Source: Maribacter sp. 4G9 (lineage in GTDB: Bacteria > Bacteroidota > Bacteroidia > Flavobacteriales > Flavobacteriaceae). From it: a stretch of DNA of 64,000 nt. The translations under genes were made by a program, and so were the position numbers. Location: NCBI RefSeq assembly GCF_002742265.1, contig NZ_MDGL01000126.1:1-64000 (forward strand), in the 5' to 3' direction. Shown piece by piece: positions 18,251 through 27,436 of the stretch. A model generated the notes under the pieces. That model saw only the letters and a program-made list of their open reading frames with translations, was not told the origin of the DNA and did not search any database. The first letter of the stretch is position 1. The number at the start of each line of letters is the position of its first letter.

Positions 18251-19318
18251 TTACAGTGTGTTCACATTATTGAGGTCCTCAAAGGCCTTCTTTAAGCGCT
18301 CTACAAAGGTATTTTCACCCTGTCTCAACCAAACCCTTGGATCATAAAACTTTTTATTTGGTTCATCGGCACCCTTAGGATTTCCGATCTGGGACTGTAA
18401 ATAATCCTTGTTGTCCTGCACATAGTCCCTTACACCCGCTAAAAAGGCATATTGTAAATCCGTATCGATGTTCATTTTAATTACACCGTAGCTAATACCC
18501 TCCCTAATTTCCTCGAGGGAGGAACCTGATCCACCGTGGAATACAAAGTCAATATGATTGTGTCCTACCCCGTATTTTTCAGATATATATTCTTGCGAAT
18601 TTTTGAGGATTTTTGGTGTGAGTTTCACGTTACCTGGTTTGTATACGCCATGAACATTTCCAAAAGCGGCGGCAATGGTAAATCTGTGGCTTACTTTGGA
18701 AAGTTCCTCATAGGCATAAGCGACTTCCTCAGGCTGTGTATATAATTTTGAATCGTCCACATCAGAATTGTCCACTCCATCTTCCTCTCCTCCGGTGATA
18801 CCCAATTCTATCTCCAATGTCATCCCCATTTTGCTCATGCGCTCAAGGTAACCTTTGCAGATTTCGATATTCTCCTCCAATGGCTCTTCTGATAAATCGA
18901 TCATGTGCGAACTGAACAGAGATTTACCTGTTTCGGCATAATGCTTTTCACTGGCATCCAACAATCCATCTATCCAAGGAAGCAGTTTTTTGGCACAATG
19001 GTCCGTATGCAAGATTACCGTGGCACCGTAGGCCTCCGCTAACTGATGAACGTGTTTTGCACCCGCTATAGCACCTTGTATCGCTGCATTTTGGCCTTCA
19101 TTGGAAAGTCCTTTACCAGCATTAAACTGTGCACCTCCATTTGAGAATTGGATGATGACCGGTGCCTTTAAGCTTGCAGCGGTTTCAAGCACCCCGTTAA
19201 TGGTATTGGAACCTATGACGTTTACCGCCGGCAATGCAAAACCTTTTTCTTTTGCGTACTTAAAAATTTCCTGTACCTGATCTCCGGTAGCTACTCCCGG
19301 TTTAATATTGTGGGCCAT
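18251..19318 (-). CDS. fbaA: Class II fructose-bisphosphate aldolase
   Basis: Cleaves fructose 1,6-bisphosphate to dihydroxyacetone phosphate and glyceraldehyde 3-phosphate. The 355 residues fit the long E. coli-type class II form. Visible zinc and active-site segments are VILHTDHCAKKLLPWIDGL, a LEIELGITGGEEDGVDN stretch, FGNVHGVYKPGN and VFHGGSGSSLEEI. It heads the fbaA-accD operon and has a -7-like TACTTTTG box about 40 bp upstream (19364-19357) without a clear -33 partner. Confidence 0.97.
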   Translation of the reverse strand: MAHNIKPGVATGDQVQEIFKYAKEKGFALPAVNVIGSNTINGVLETAASLKAPVIIQFSNGGAQFNAGKGLSNEGQNAAIQGAIAGAKHVHQLAEAYGATVILHTDHCAKKLLPWIDGLLDASEKHYAETGKSLFSSHMIDLSEEPLEENIEICKGYLERMSKMGMTLEIELGITGGEEDGVDNSDVDDSKLYTQPEEVAYAYEELSKVSHRFTIAAAFGNVHGVYKPGNVKLTPKILKNSQEYISEKYGVGHNHIDFVFHGGSGSSLEEIREGISYGVIKMNIDTDLQYAFLAGVRDYVQDNKDYLQSQIGNPKGADEPNKKFYDPRVWLRQGENTFVERLKKAFEDLNNVNTL

Positions 19319-19356
19319 AATTTTTGTGGGTCTAATTAGTTTCTTATAATGTGCAA

Positions 19357-19364
19357 CAAAAGTA
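19357..19364 (-). promoter_or_regulatory. Possible -7 element of fbaA
   Basis: TACTTTTG on the minus strand fits TAnnTTTG and lies 38-45 bp upstream of the fbaA start. No TTG occurs at the expected -33 distance, so the call is weak. Confidence 0.35.
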
Positions 19365-19379
19365 ATAAAACAATTAAAC

Positions 19380-22031
19380 TTAGAAGGGATAGTTTATACC
19401 AATTTGCAGTACTGAATTCGCGAAATTGTAATCCCTGAACCATCTTTTGGAAGGAATTTCTGCTGGATTATAGGTTTTAAAACCAAGGTCCAACCTAAAT
19501 AAAAAGTAGGTAAAATCATATCGCAGGCCAAAGCCCGATCCTAAGGCAATATCCTTTAAGGATTCAAGACCGTTGAAGGTAGCATCCCTGTTTTGTACAT
19601 CATCAAAGACATTCCAAATATTACCGGCATCGGCAAAAACGGCTCCGTTCAAATCACCGAACAAAGAAAAACGGTACTCGAGGTTTAAGGCTAATTTTAA
19701 ATTTGCTTCATTAAAGTCGTTCAGGGCCGAAGTCCTTCCAGGACCCAGGGAATATGGAAACCAGGCCCTATTATCGTTTGAACCTCCTGCAAAGTAACTG
19801 CGAACAAAAGGAATGTTATTGGAATTTCCATACGGAATGGCGATGCCAAAAAAGCTTCGTGCGGCCAACACATTGGATCTGGAAAGGTCCCAATACTTGA
19901 CATAATCGAACTCCGTTTTTATGTATTGGGAAAAGGGCACGTTAAAAACGAGGAGTTGTCCATCCTCATTTTCGTTAAAAGGTAGAATGTTGGAAAAGCC
20001 AGAAAGTAGGTTTCCGGCACTTTCTATCTTGAATCTGAATTGATAAAAATTGTTGTCAAGGATACCGTTACGATTGTTTTTATTAAAGGTATAATTGGTT
20101 GTAAAAATGAGGTTGTTCTCCGTTAGGCGCTGCCTGCGTTCCTCTATTCTGCTAACTTGCCTAAGCGTTTCGGTAGTAATTGGCGAAACGGTTCCATTAA
20201 GAATTGCCTGAGTAAACCCGGTAGTTCCATCTGGGGTATCCGGATTGTCATCAGGAACCAACAGTCTAGGATTTTGTGAACCTTCCACGGTCTCGAATAA
20301 AGGCTCCAGTTCTGGGAAAACCTGTGCGGAATCCGTTGGGTCGTTTGGGTCTAAGTACCCGTCGTAGTCATCCGCAAGGGCGTCCAATTGGTCGTAAGTG
20401 GTTCTGTAGACGCTGAAAAATCTGTTTCTATTGACGTTTCTAACAAATTGAATATTCAATAACTCAACGGCGTGTTTTTTAAAATCGTTTGGTGACCAAT
20501 TATAACCCAAAACGGTGTTGAAGGTCTGTTTGTCCAATCCAATGTTCTTTTGAAAACTGGTTCCAATGGCTACCCTTGTTTTTGGTAAGGTATAGTTGGG
20601 TATGATGTTGGACGTGTTTATGAAGGGAAACCAAATTCTTGGAAAATCAAGGGAGATATCCGCACCTATTTCCGAGAAAAAATCATCTGGGAAAATATCC
20701 GTACTCAAAAGGCCAAAGGTACCATCTGCGGAGATGCTCAAATTCTCCGCTCCCTTAAAAATATTCCGAATTAATAGGGAGGCACCTATACCTACACCGA
20801 TCCTACGTAAATTGGACCTACTTACCTCAAAATTCGTTCCTAGGGAATATTTGGATTTTGGGGCGAGGTATATGTTGGTGTTCACCAAGTTTTGGACGCT
20901 GTCTTCTTCAAAGATAATATTGGGGTACTTAAAAATATTCAGGCTGTTCAACTGCCTTGAAGTCCTGATCTTGTCCAGGTCCCTATAGATACTATCCTTT
21001 TCAAAGAAAATGGCATCGGCCAAAGTCTTTGGCTTGATCTTAAATTTTCCCGAGTAGTAAATATTCAGGTCCTTGTATTGAACGGAGTCCAGCGTAGACA
21101 AGTCGGTATTTGATAAAAAATTGGTATACACATTAATTTTGTTGATTTTCTCGACCCTATAATCCGAAGTTGTAACCTGATTTTCGCCTCGTCTTCTTAA
21201 ATCCCCAATATTCAAATTAATATTCATTTTTTGGTCGTCCGAAGCCCTTACTGTATCCCTTTCGATATCAAATGTGATCGAACTCTCTTGAAAGTTTCGA
21301 ATCCCACTGTTCCTGAAAATGGCAGTTAACCTTTCCCTTTCCAATGTAAAATTGTTCAAATCGAATTGTTCCCCTTTTTTAACAAGGGAAGCATCGGCAT
21401 GCAAAAAATAAAGCGAATCGATTGCCTTTGAAGAAATGTCGTTTGAGAGGGAATCAATGTAATAAGGTCTGCCCAAGCTTATGCGGTAATCGATTGCGGC
21501 CTTTCTTTTTCTGTTGGTCGTATCAATGTTATAGGTGGTCCTATTATTAAAATATCCTTTACTGTTATAGAAAGCACTTAACCTTTCCAGGCTTCTTCTG
21601 GTTTGTGTTGTGTCCAAAATAACGGGAGCTTCCCCCACATCCTTCAGCCACACGCTCAGACCTTTGACCAAAAAGGATTCACCCAGCCTATCTACCTGTT
21701 TTTCCGAAAGAATTTTTTCGAGTCTTTCCTTTCTTTTGGATTTTTTATTGAGCCATGCTTGGTACAGGGAATCTGGATTCTCCTTCGCTAAATTGTAAAG
21801 GTTGAGCCGCAAAGGATACCCTAATATAGCGGTGTTGGTCTTTTGATATAGAAGACTTTGAAGGTCCTCGTTGTTCACCTTGACAGAATCGACCAAAATG
21901 GTATTTTTAACTATCAAATACTCAGTTTCCTCTACCTTTTTAAGAGAATTGCAGGAGGTAATACCTATTGCCAGTAGCAAGATTAAGCTTATTTTAGCTA
22001 TGTAGTATTTATAGCATGCTACGGTCTTCAT
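19380..22031 (-). CDS. tamL: TamL-type outer-membrane assembly lipoprotein (BamA/TamA superfamily)
   Basis: The 883-residue protein starts with a lipoprotein signal ending at LAIGITSC (Cys27), followed by POTRA-like periplasmic segments (VKNTILVDSVKVNNEDLQSL, then repeats with SAFYNSKGYFNNRTTYNIDT). The last 400 or so residues form a D15/Omp85-type barrel, with RSYFAGGSNDNRAWFPYSLG as the lid-like motif and a C-terminal aromatic strand. TamL is the Bacteroidota lipoprotein counterpart of TamA and works with TamB in outer-membrane biogenesis. I chose the ATG at 22031; the frame start at 22040 is a TTG. Divergent from the TrmH-type gene with only 24 bp between the starts. Confidence 0.88.
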   Translation of the reverse strand: MKTVACYKYYIAKISLILLLAIGITSCNSLKKVEETEYLIVKNTILVDSVKVNNEDLQSLLYQKTNTAILGYPLRLNLYNLAKENPDSLYQAWLNKKSKRKERLEKILSEKQVDRLGESFLVKGLSVWLKDVGEAPVILDTTQTRRSLERLSAFYNSKGYFNNRTTYNIDTTNRKRKAAIDYRISLGRPYYIDSLSNDISSKAIDSLYFLHADASLVKKGEQFDLNNFTLERERLTAIFRNSGIRNFQESSITFDIERDTVRASDDQKMNINLNIGDLRRRGENQVTTSDYRVEKINKINVYTNFLSNTDLSTLDSVQYKDLNIYYSGKFKIKPKTLADAIFFEKDSIYRDLDKIRTSRQLNSLNIFKYPNIIFEEDSVQNLVNTNIYLAPKSKYSLGTNFEVSRSNLRRIGVGIGASLLIRNIFKGAENLSISADGTFGLLSTDIFPDDFFSEIGADISLDFPRIWFPFINTSNIIPNYTLPKTRVAIGTSFQKNIGLDKQTFNTVLGYNWSPNDFKKHAVELLNIQFVRNVNRNRFFSVYRTTYDQLDALADDYDGYLDPNDPTDSAQVFPELEPLFETVEGSQNPRLLVPDDNPDTPDGTTGFTQAILNGTVSPITTETLRQVSRIEERRQRLTENNLIFTTNYTFNKNNRNGILDNNFYQFRFKIESAGNLLSGFSNILPFNENEDGQLLVFNVPFSQYIKTEFDYVKYWDLSRSNVLAARSFFGIAIPYGNSNNIPFVRSYFAGGSNDNRAWFPYSLGPGRTSALNDFNEANLKLALNLEYRFSLFGDLNGAVFADAGNIWNVFDDVQNRDATFNGLESLKDIALGSGFGLRYDFTYFLFRLDLGFKTYNPAEIPSKRWFRDYNFANSVLQIGINYPF

Positions 22032-22055
22032 AGAAATCAAAAATACATCATTTGA

Positions 22056-22778
22056 ATGGTTGTAAAAAGTGAATTGAAACTTATAAAAAACCTACAGCAA
22101 AAAAAATACCGAAATGAAAAAGGCCTCTTTGTGATGGAAGGCAAAAAGGCCGTGGAAGAATTGCTGGAGTCCGGGTTTGAGGTTTTTAAACTGTACTCCA
22201 TGGACCAAAAATTAAGGGGTTCCATGGCTTCACAGGTGCAAGCTATTTCCATGAAGGAACTAAAACAGGTCAGTAGCCTAAAAAATCCAAACGGGGTTCT
22301 GGGGGTTTTCCATAAAAAATCAATTTCTGGTGTACATATGGATGGCTGGACCCTTGTTCTCGATGATGTACAAGATCCTGGAAATTTGGGAACTATCATA
22401 AGGTTGTGCGACTGGTTTGGGATTGAAAACCTCATTTGTTCCAAGGAAACCGTAGATTGTTACAATCCAAAGGTCTTACAGGCGACCATGGGCTCCATTG
22501 CCCGTGTCAACATTTTTTACATGGACCTGGCCGAGTTTTTAAAATCCGCCCAAGTGCCTGTTTTTGGCACCTTTATGGAAGGCGATAATATCTATAAAAC
22601 AAAGCTGCCCGAAAAGGGCATTCTGATTATGGGTAATGAGGGTAACGGCATTTCTGAACCTATCCGAAGTCTTTGCAGCCATGAAATAAGTATTCCCCAG
22701 TTTGGAAAAAAAACAACGGAAAGTTTAAACGTAGCTACCGCCACCGCAATTTTTTTGAACGAAATCAAACGTAGGTAG
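22056..22778 (+). CDS. TrmH/SpoU-family RNA 2'-O-methyltransferase
   Basis: A SPOUT methyltransferase of 240 residues. The N-terminal substrate-binding segment (YRNEKGLFVMEGKKAVEELL) resembles the L30e-like domain of RlmB/TsnR proteins. The knot motifs are LDDVQDPGNLGTIIRLCDWF, LIMGNEGNGISEPI and LNVATATAIFLNEI. The target is probably a 23S rRNA ribose, but the exact nucleotide cannot be inferred. Its start is 24 bp from tamL, so the two divergent promoters must overlap. Confidence 0.9.
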   Translation: MVVKSELKLIKNLQQKKYRNEKGLFVMEGKKAVEELLESGFEVFKLYSMDQKLRGSMASQVQAISMKELKQVSSLKNPNGVLGVFHKKSISGVHMDGWTLVLDDVQDPGNLGTIIRLCDWFGIENLICSKETVDCYNPKVLQATMGSIARVNIFYMDLAEFLKSAQVPVFGTFMEGDNIYKTKLPEKGILIMGNEGNGISEPIRSLCSHEISIPQFGKKTTESLNVATATAIFLNEIKRR

Positions 22779-22793
22779 TAAGCTTGGGTACTT

Positions 22794-23522
22794 CTATTCA
22801 AAGGTGAAATTGATGAATATACCCCTGGATTTCATGGAGTCTATGTTCCCCGTCCATGGACTATTTGGATCGTTGTCCCTAATTAATTCATCGGTCAGGG
22901 CAAAAACCCCTCTAATGGATGGACTGAATTTAAAATATTCCAAATAGAAATCGATACCAAAGCCCAATTCGTAGTTATACACCCATTTTGTCATCCTAAA
23001 GGTGTTCGAAAGATTATCGTCCAAACTCGCTTCATTGCTTCCTAAATTCAACGACATGGAGCCTCCGCCTATTAAAAAAGGTTTCCAATTGCCCAGTCTT
23101 TTGGTACTTACCTTTAGTAACAAGGGGAAATTTATATAGGTGGATTTTACTTCCCTTAACGCATCCCTATCCTCCTCCAATAAGGGCGAAGGAAACCCCA
23201 AGAGTCTTGATGTGTAATGAAGGCCGGGCTCCAACCGTACATCCAGGAATTCATTGATCCGCATTTCGCCGATCAAACCCACATTAAAACCTAAAGATTT
23301 GGCTACCTGTACCGTGGTAAGGTCCTTGCCGTTGGCATCAAATCCCAAATCGTCCTTATATTCAAACTTGAAATCATACTGGTTCAGGCCTAAAAAATAG
23401 CCCAAGTTAAGGAATTTTTTGTCCTCGTTCTCCTTATTTAAAACGGGGTTTTCATTGAATTGACCAAATAGGGCCGGGGTGAATAACAATACTCCCAAAC
23501 ATGTGAAAAACAAATTCTTCAT
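22794..23522 (-). CDS. porT: PorT-family outer-membrane protein of type IX secretion
   Basis: The 242-residue beta-barrel-like protein has a signal peptide (MKNLFFTCLGVLLFTPALFGQ). It consists of alternating amphipathic strands ending in GIFINFTFE. PorT (SprT in gliding flavobacteria) is needed for T9SS secretion and gliding. The placement directly after ubiE, 23 bp downstream on the same strand, is the arrangement I know from other Flavobacteriia and supports the assignment. No enzymatic motifs. Confidence 0.85.
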   Translation of the reverse strand: MKNLFFTCLGVLLFTPALFGQFNENPVLNKENEDKKFLNLGYFLGLNQYDFKFEYKDDLGFDANGKDLTTVQVAKSLGFNVGLIGEMRINEFLDVRLEPGLHYTSRLLGFPSPLLEEDRDALREVKSTYINFPLLLKVSTKRLGNWKPFLIGGGSMSLNLGSNEASLDDNLSNTFRMTKWVYNYELGFGIDFYLEYFKFSPSIRGVFALTDELIRDNDPNSPWTGNIDSMKSRGIFINFTFE

Positions 23523-23545
23523 TTACTAAAATGTCAGTCGTTGTG

Positions 23546-24280
23546 CTACCCTTGTTTTTTGGCGACGTAAATAGAGGATACGCCAAAAGTTTGAGGTTTG
23601 TTCGCTACATCTATAAACCCGATTTCCCGCAAAATATTGTTGAAGTTTTCGCCATGGGGAAACGCAGCGGCAGATTCGCTGAGGTAGCCGTACGCAGAAT
23701 TGTCCTTTGAAAACAGTTTTCCTATCAGGGGAAGCATGTATTTGGTGTAGATGCCGTATCCTTGTTTGTAAGGGGTTTTTGTGGGGACCGAAGTTTCTAG
23801 AATGACCAGTGTTCCTCCTGGTCTTAAAACACGGAGTATCTCCTCTAGACCTTTTTCAAGATTTTCAAAGTTTCGAACACCAAATGAAACGGTGACGGCA
23901 TCAAAGGAATTGGATTCGAATTCAAGATTTTCACTATCACCAACAACCATTTCAATAATAGGGGACAGTTTTTTTTCTTTTATTTTTTTTTCACCTACGG
24001 AAAGCATTCCAGGGGAAATATCCAGACCTATAATTTTTTTTGCCCCTGTTTTTACCATGGCGATCGCCAAATCCCCAGTACCGGTTGCAATATCCAAAAT
24101 AGTATTGGGCGATTCCTCCTTTAAGATGGTGACAACCTTTTTTCTCCATTTGATGTCAATACCAAAGGAAATGACGCGATTTAGGCCATCATAATCCGTA
24201 GAAATGGTATCGAACATTTTAGTGACCTGCTCCTTTTTTCCCAAGTTGGAGTCCTTATATGGGGTAACTTTTTTTGCCAT
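23546..24280 (-). CDS. ubiE: Demethylmenaquinone methyltransferase (UbiE/MenG)
   Basis: Last step of menaquinone synthesis: SAM-dependent C-methylation of demethylmenaquinone. The 244-residue class I methyltransferase has motif [46 protein letters not shown] and [15 protein letters not shown]. Menaquinone fits the electron acceptor expected for the NQR encoded downstream in the window. The ATG at 24280 ([16 protein letters not shown]) is preferred over the longer open frame from 24343. First gene of a ubiE-porT pair. Confidence 0.95.
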   Translation of the reverse strand: MAKKVTPYKDSNLGKKEQVTKMFDTISTDYDGLNRVISFGIDIKWRKKVVTILKEESPNTILDIATGTGDLAIAMVKTGAKKIIGLDISPGMLSVGEKKIKEKKLSPIIEMVVGDSENLEFESNSFDAVTVSFGVRNFENLEKGLEEILRVLRPGGTLVILETSVPTKTPYKQGYGIYTKYMLPLIGKLFSKDNSAYGYLSESAAAFPHGENFNNILREIGFIDVANKPQTFGVSSIYVAKKQG

Positions 24281-24380
24281 CTGCAAAATTTTTGGCAAAG
24301 ATACGATATAGAAGAAGGTTCCATGAAATTTTGGCACATTCATTAAACGATCAAATCCTTCTTAAAAGCTTGAAAATAAA

Positions 24381-24409
24381 TTGAAAGCTCATAAAATTAT
24401 GTAATTTTG
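24381..24409 (+). promoter_or_regulatory. Bacteroidota-type promoter upstream of trkA
   Basis: A TTG at 24381-24383 and TAATTTTG at 24402-24409 are separated by 18 bp, matching the phylum consensus well. Transcription would start near 24415, giving an unusually long leader of nearly 100 nt before the trkA ATG. Confidence 0.6.
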
Positions 24410-24511
24410 TACCCATCAATTTACTTACTTGTAAAACATAGCTGCCGATCTAAGAAGGTTGGAATCTGGAACCAATTAAAAGTTTCCGATGAGGCTAGCT
24501 TAAGAATTTAA

Positions 24512-25861
24512 ATGAAAATAATTATTGCCGGAGCTGGTGAAGTTGGATTTCATTTGGCGAAATTACTATCCTACGAATCCCAGAACATTACGTTGATCGA
24601 TACCGATAAGGAAAGTCTGGCGTATGCGGACAACCACTTGGACATTAGGGTGCTAAGAGGGGATGCCACGTCCATTTCCATTTTAAAGGATGCTTCGGTT
24701 CAGGATTCCGAACTCGTTATTGGGGTAACTTCTTCCGAGACCACTAATCTGACCCTGTGTATGTTGGCAAAACAACTGGGATGCAAACGGACTATCGCCA
24801 GAATCTCCAATACGGAATTTATAGATAATAAAGAATTGCTAAAATTTTCTGAACTCGGCATAGATGAACTAATTTCCCCGGAAGAACTCGCCGCTACGGA
24901 AATACAGTTACTGCTGAACAAATCTGCATTTAACGATACTTATGAATTTGAGGAAGGTGAGTTGATAATGGTAGGTGTTTCCCTGCCAAAATCGGCCCCG
25001 TTCGTCGGGAAAATGGTAAAGGAGGCGGCCAAGGTATTTCCGGAGTTGCACTTTATGCCCATTGCCCTTCAACGATTGGGAACACAGTATACGGTCATAC
25101 CTCGTGGTGATACCTATTTCAAGGAAGGAGATCAGGTTTATTTTATCACTGTCAAGGAAGGGGTGGATGAGCTTTATAAACTCACAGGTAAGAAGAAGGA
25201 GGATATTAAAAACGTTATGATTCTTGGCGGGAGTAAAGTTGGTTATAAAACGGCCCGGGATCTATGTTCCAGACGTTTCAACGTAAAATTGATAGAGAAG
25301 AATAAAGAAAAGGCCTTTGATTTGGCCGATGACCTTCCCAATGCACTGGTTATTAACGGTGATGGTAGAAATGTAGAGTTGTTGGACGAGGAAAGTTTGG
25401 AATCCATGGATGCTTTTATAGCGGTTACCGGGAACTCAGAAACCAATATCATGTCCTGTTTGGTGGCCAAATCCAAACATATCAAGAAAACAATCGCCTT
25501 GGTGGAGAACATGGATTATTTTCAATTGTCACATTCCATTGGAATAGATACCCTGATTAACAAAAAGCTTTTGGCGGCCAACAATATTTTCCGGCATATA
25601 CGTAGGGGCGAAGTAGTGGCCTTGATGCGTTTGAACAATCTAAATGCTGAAATTTTGGAATTTATAGTAAAAAAGAATTCCAAGGTAACAGGATCCACCA
25701 TTAGGGATTTGAACTTTCCAAAGAACGCGACCATTGGAGGTGTAGTAAGGGATGGTGAAGGAATCATAGCCTTGGGTGGTTTTACTATCAAGGAAGGCGA
25801 TAGGGTAGTTGTTTGCTGTCATCCTGAACAGATTCCTAAAATAGAACGAATGTTCCTATAG
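24512..25861 (+). CDS. trkA: Trk potassium uptake regulatory subunit TrkA
   Basis: Peripheral NAD-binding gating subunit of the Trk K+ transporter. The 449 residues contain two RCK units. The first starts at residue 1 with the Rossmann motif IIAGAGEVGFHLAKLL and a TrkA-C domain near 140-220. The second begins near 232 with VMILGGSKVGYKTARDL and ends with another TrkA-C domain. The stop is followed 1 bp later by the trkH start, so the two are co-translated. A promoter match lies 100 bp upstream. Confidence 0.96.
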   Translation: MKIIIAGAGEVGFHLAKLLSYESQNITLIDTDKESLAYADNHLDIRVLRGDATSISILKDASVQDSELVIGVTSSETTNLTLCMLAKQLGCKRTIARISNTEFIDNKELLKFSELGIDELISPEELAATEIQLLLNKSAFNDTYEFEEGELIMVGVSLPKSAPFVGKMVKEAAKVFPELHFMPIALQRLGTQYTVIPRGDTYFKEGDQVYFITVKEGVDELYKLTGKKKEDIKNVMILGGSKVGYKTARDLCSRRFNVKLIEKNKEKAFDLADDLPNALVINGDGRNVELLDEESLESMDAFIAVTGNSETNIMSCLVAKSKHIKKTIALVENMDYFQLSHSIGIDTLINKKLLAANNIFRHIRRGEVVALMRLNNLNAEILEFIVKKNSKVTGSTIRDLNFPKNATIGGVVRDGEGIIALGGFTIKEGDRVVVCCHPEQIPKIERMFL

Positions 25862-25862
25862 C

Positions 25863-27356
25863 ATGCGCTTGAATTCTAGAATCATTTTTCATCTAATGGG
25901 GCTGTTGCTTCTTTGTAACGGTGGCTTTATGTTATTGGCTGCCTTGGTAAGTGGTATTTATAATGATGGGGCAACGTTGAGCATAACCTTGGCGTCCGTG
26001 GCGACCATGTTTGCGGGTGTCTTCGCCATGTACTATACCAGGGGCCATAGGAAAGAGGTCAAACAAAAGGAAGGCTATATCATCGTTACCTTTGGATGGT
26101 TGGTCATGTCAATTTCAGGAACGCTTCCCTATATTTTTTCCGGAGCTGTACCGGGTATTACCAATGCCTTCTTTGAAACGGTTTCAGGATATACGACCAC
26201 GGGTGCATCCATTATGGATGATATTGAATCCATGCCGGAGGGTATCCTTTTCTGGCGAAGCCTTACGCATTGGATAGGAGGGATGGGTATCATCGTTCTG
26301 GCCATAGCTATTTTACCGCTTTTGGGAATTGGTGGTATGCAATTGTTTTCAGCTGAAGCACCTGGACCGAGTGCCGATAAATTGCACCCCCGTATTACGG
26401 ATACAGCCAAGCGGTTATGGTTGATTTACTTGGGATATACCATAGCTGAAACCATTCTGTTAAAGTTGGCGGGAATGTCATTTTTTGATGCCATTAACCA
26501 TGCCTTAGCTACCCTTTCCACTGGAGGTTTCTCCACAAAGAATGCGAGTATTGCCTATTGGAACAACCAGCCTTTGATACAGTATATAATCATCGTATTT
26601 ATGTTTTTGGCGGGAAGCAATTTTGTGATGAGCTATTTTGCCTTTAAGGGAAAGGTACAGCGCATTTTGAAGGATGAGGAATGGAAGTATTATTCCCTAG
26701 CCATTGTGATATTTTCCATTGTTGTGGCCGGGGTTATCTATTTTCAGGCCAATATTACCGAAGAAACGCCGGGATATCCTATGGTTCTAGGTAAAGCCGA
26801 AAGTTCTTTTAGGCATGCCACCTTTCAGGTAATTTCTGTAATTACCACAACGGGCTTTGTAAGTGCCGACTTTACCCAATGGACACCTTTTTTGACCGTT
26901 TTCTTTTTTGGATTGTTTTTTATGGGGGGCTCTGCGGGTTCCACATCGGGCGGTATAAAGATCATGCGACACCTCTTGATAATCAAGAACGGACTTTTGG
27001 AGTTCAAAAGAACCTTACACAGTAACGCTATTATACCTGTACGCTACAATAATAAAACCGTGAAAGAGAAGATAGTTTATAATATTATAGGCTTCTTTGT
27101 GCTATACATGTTGCTCTTTATTATCGGGGCGCTCGTTCTGGGTATGCTTGGTCTCGATTTTGAGTCGGCCGTGGGGGGAGCGGCATCCTCATTAGGTAAC
27201 GTTGGGCCTGCATTGGGCAGTTTAAATCCGGTGAGTAATTTTAATAGTTTACCTGCTTTGGCCAAGTGGTGGTGCGGGTTTTTGATGTTGGCCGGAAGAT
27301 TGGAGCTTTTCACTGTCCTTATTTTGTTGAATCCCTATTTTTGGAAAAGAACATAA
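25863..27356 (+). CDS. trkH: Trk potassium uptake membrane subunit TrkH
   Basis: The 497-residue integral membrane protein has about ten hydrophobic helices and the four pore loops typical of TrkH/KtrB: SGYTTTGASIMDD, ALATLSTGGFST, VISVITTTGFVSADF and AASSLGNVGPALG. Each contains the filter Gly. It forms the ion path and is gated by TrkA, encoded immediately upstream. Length is normal. Followed by a terminator shared with the convergent aminotransferase gene. Confidence 0.96.
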   Translation: MRLNSRIIFHLMGLLLLCNGGFMLLAALVSGIYNDGATLSITLASVATMFAGVFAMYYTRGHRKEVKQKEGYIIVTFGWLVMSISGTLPYIFSGAVPGITNAFFETVSGYTTTGASIMDDIESMPEGILFWRSLTHWIGGMGIIVLAIAILPLLGIGGMQLFSAEAPGPSADKLHPRITDTAKRLWLIYLGYTIAETILLKLAGMSFFDAINHALATLSTGGFSTKNASIAYWNNQPLIQYIIIVFMFLAGSNFVMSYFAFKGKVQRILKDEEWKYYSLAIVIFSIVVAGVIYFQANITEETPGYPMVLGKAESSFRHATFQVISVITTTGFVSADFTQWTPFLTVFFFGLFFMGGSAGSTSGGIKIMRHLLIIKNGLLEFKRTLHSNAIIPVRYNNKTVKEKIVYNIIGFFVLYMLLFIIGALVLGMLGLDFESAVGGAASSLGNVGPALGSLNPVSNFNSLPALAKWWCGFLMLAGRLELFTVLILLNPYFWKRT

Positions 27357-27383
27357 TTATATTAAGCGTCGTCTTAAAAAGGA

Positions 27384-27416
27384 AAAAGCCCATAAATTGA
27401 ATTATGGGCTTTTTTT
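27384..27416. terminator. Bidirectional terminator between trkH and the aminotransferase gene
   Basis: An 11-bp stem, AAAAGCCCATA facing a complementary arm ending in a run of seven T, with a short loop. T runs occur on both strands, so it can end both convergent transcripts. Confidence 0.85.
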
Positions 27417-27436
27417 AAGGTATTTTCTAATTTGGT

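Noticed and set aside
22032-22040. Longer start for tamL at 22040
   Set aside because: It is a TTG, and the ATG at 22031 gives a normal lipoprotein signal.
22037-22444. 135-codon minus-strand open frame beneath the TrmH-type gene
   Set aside because: It is antisense to a gene with clear SPOUT motifs, has no recognisable domain, and is a shadow frame.
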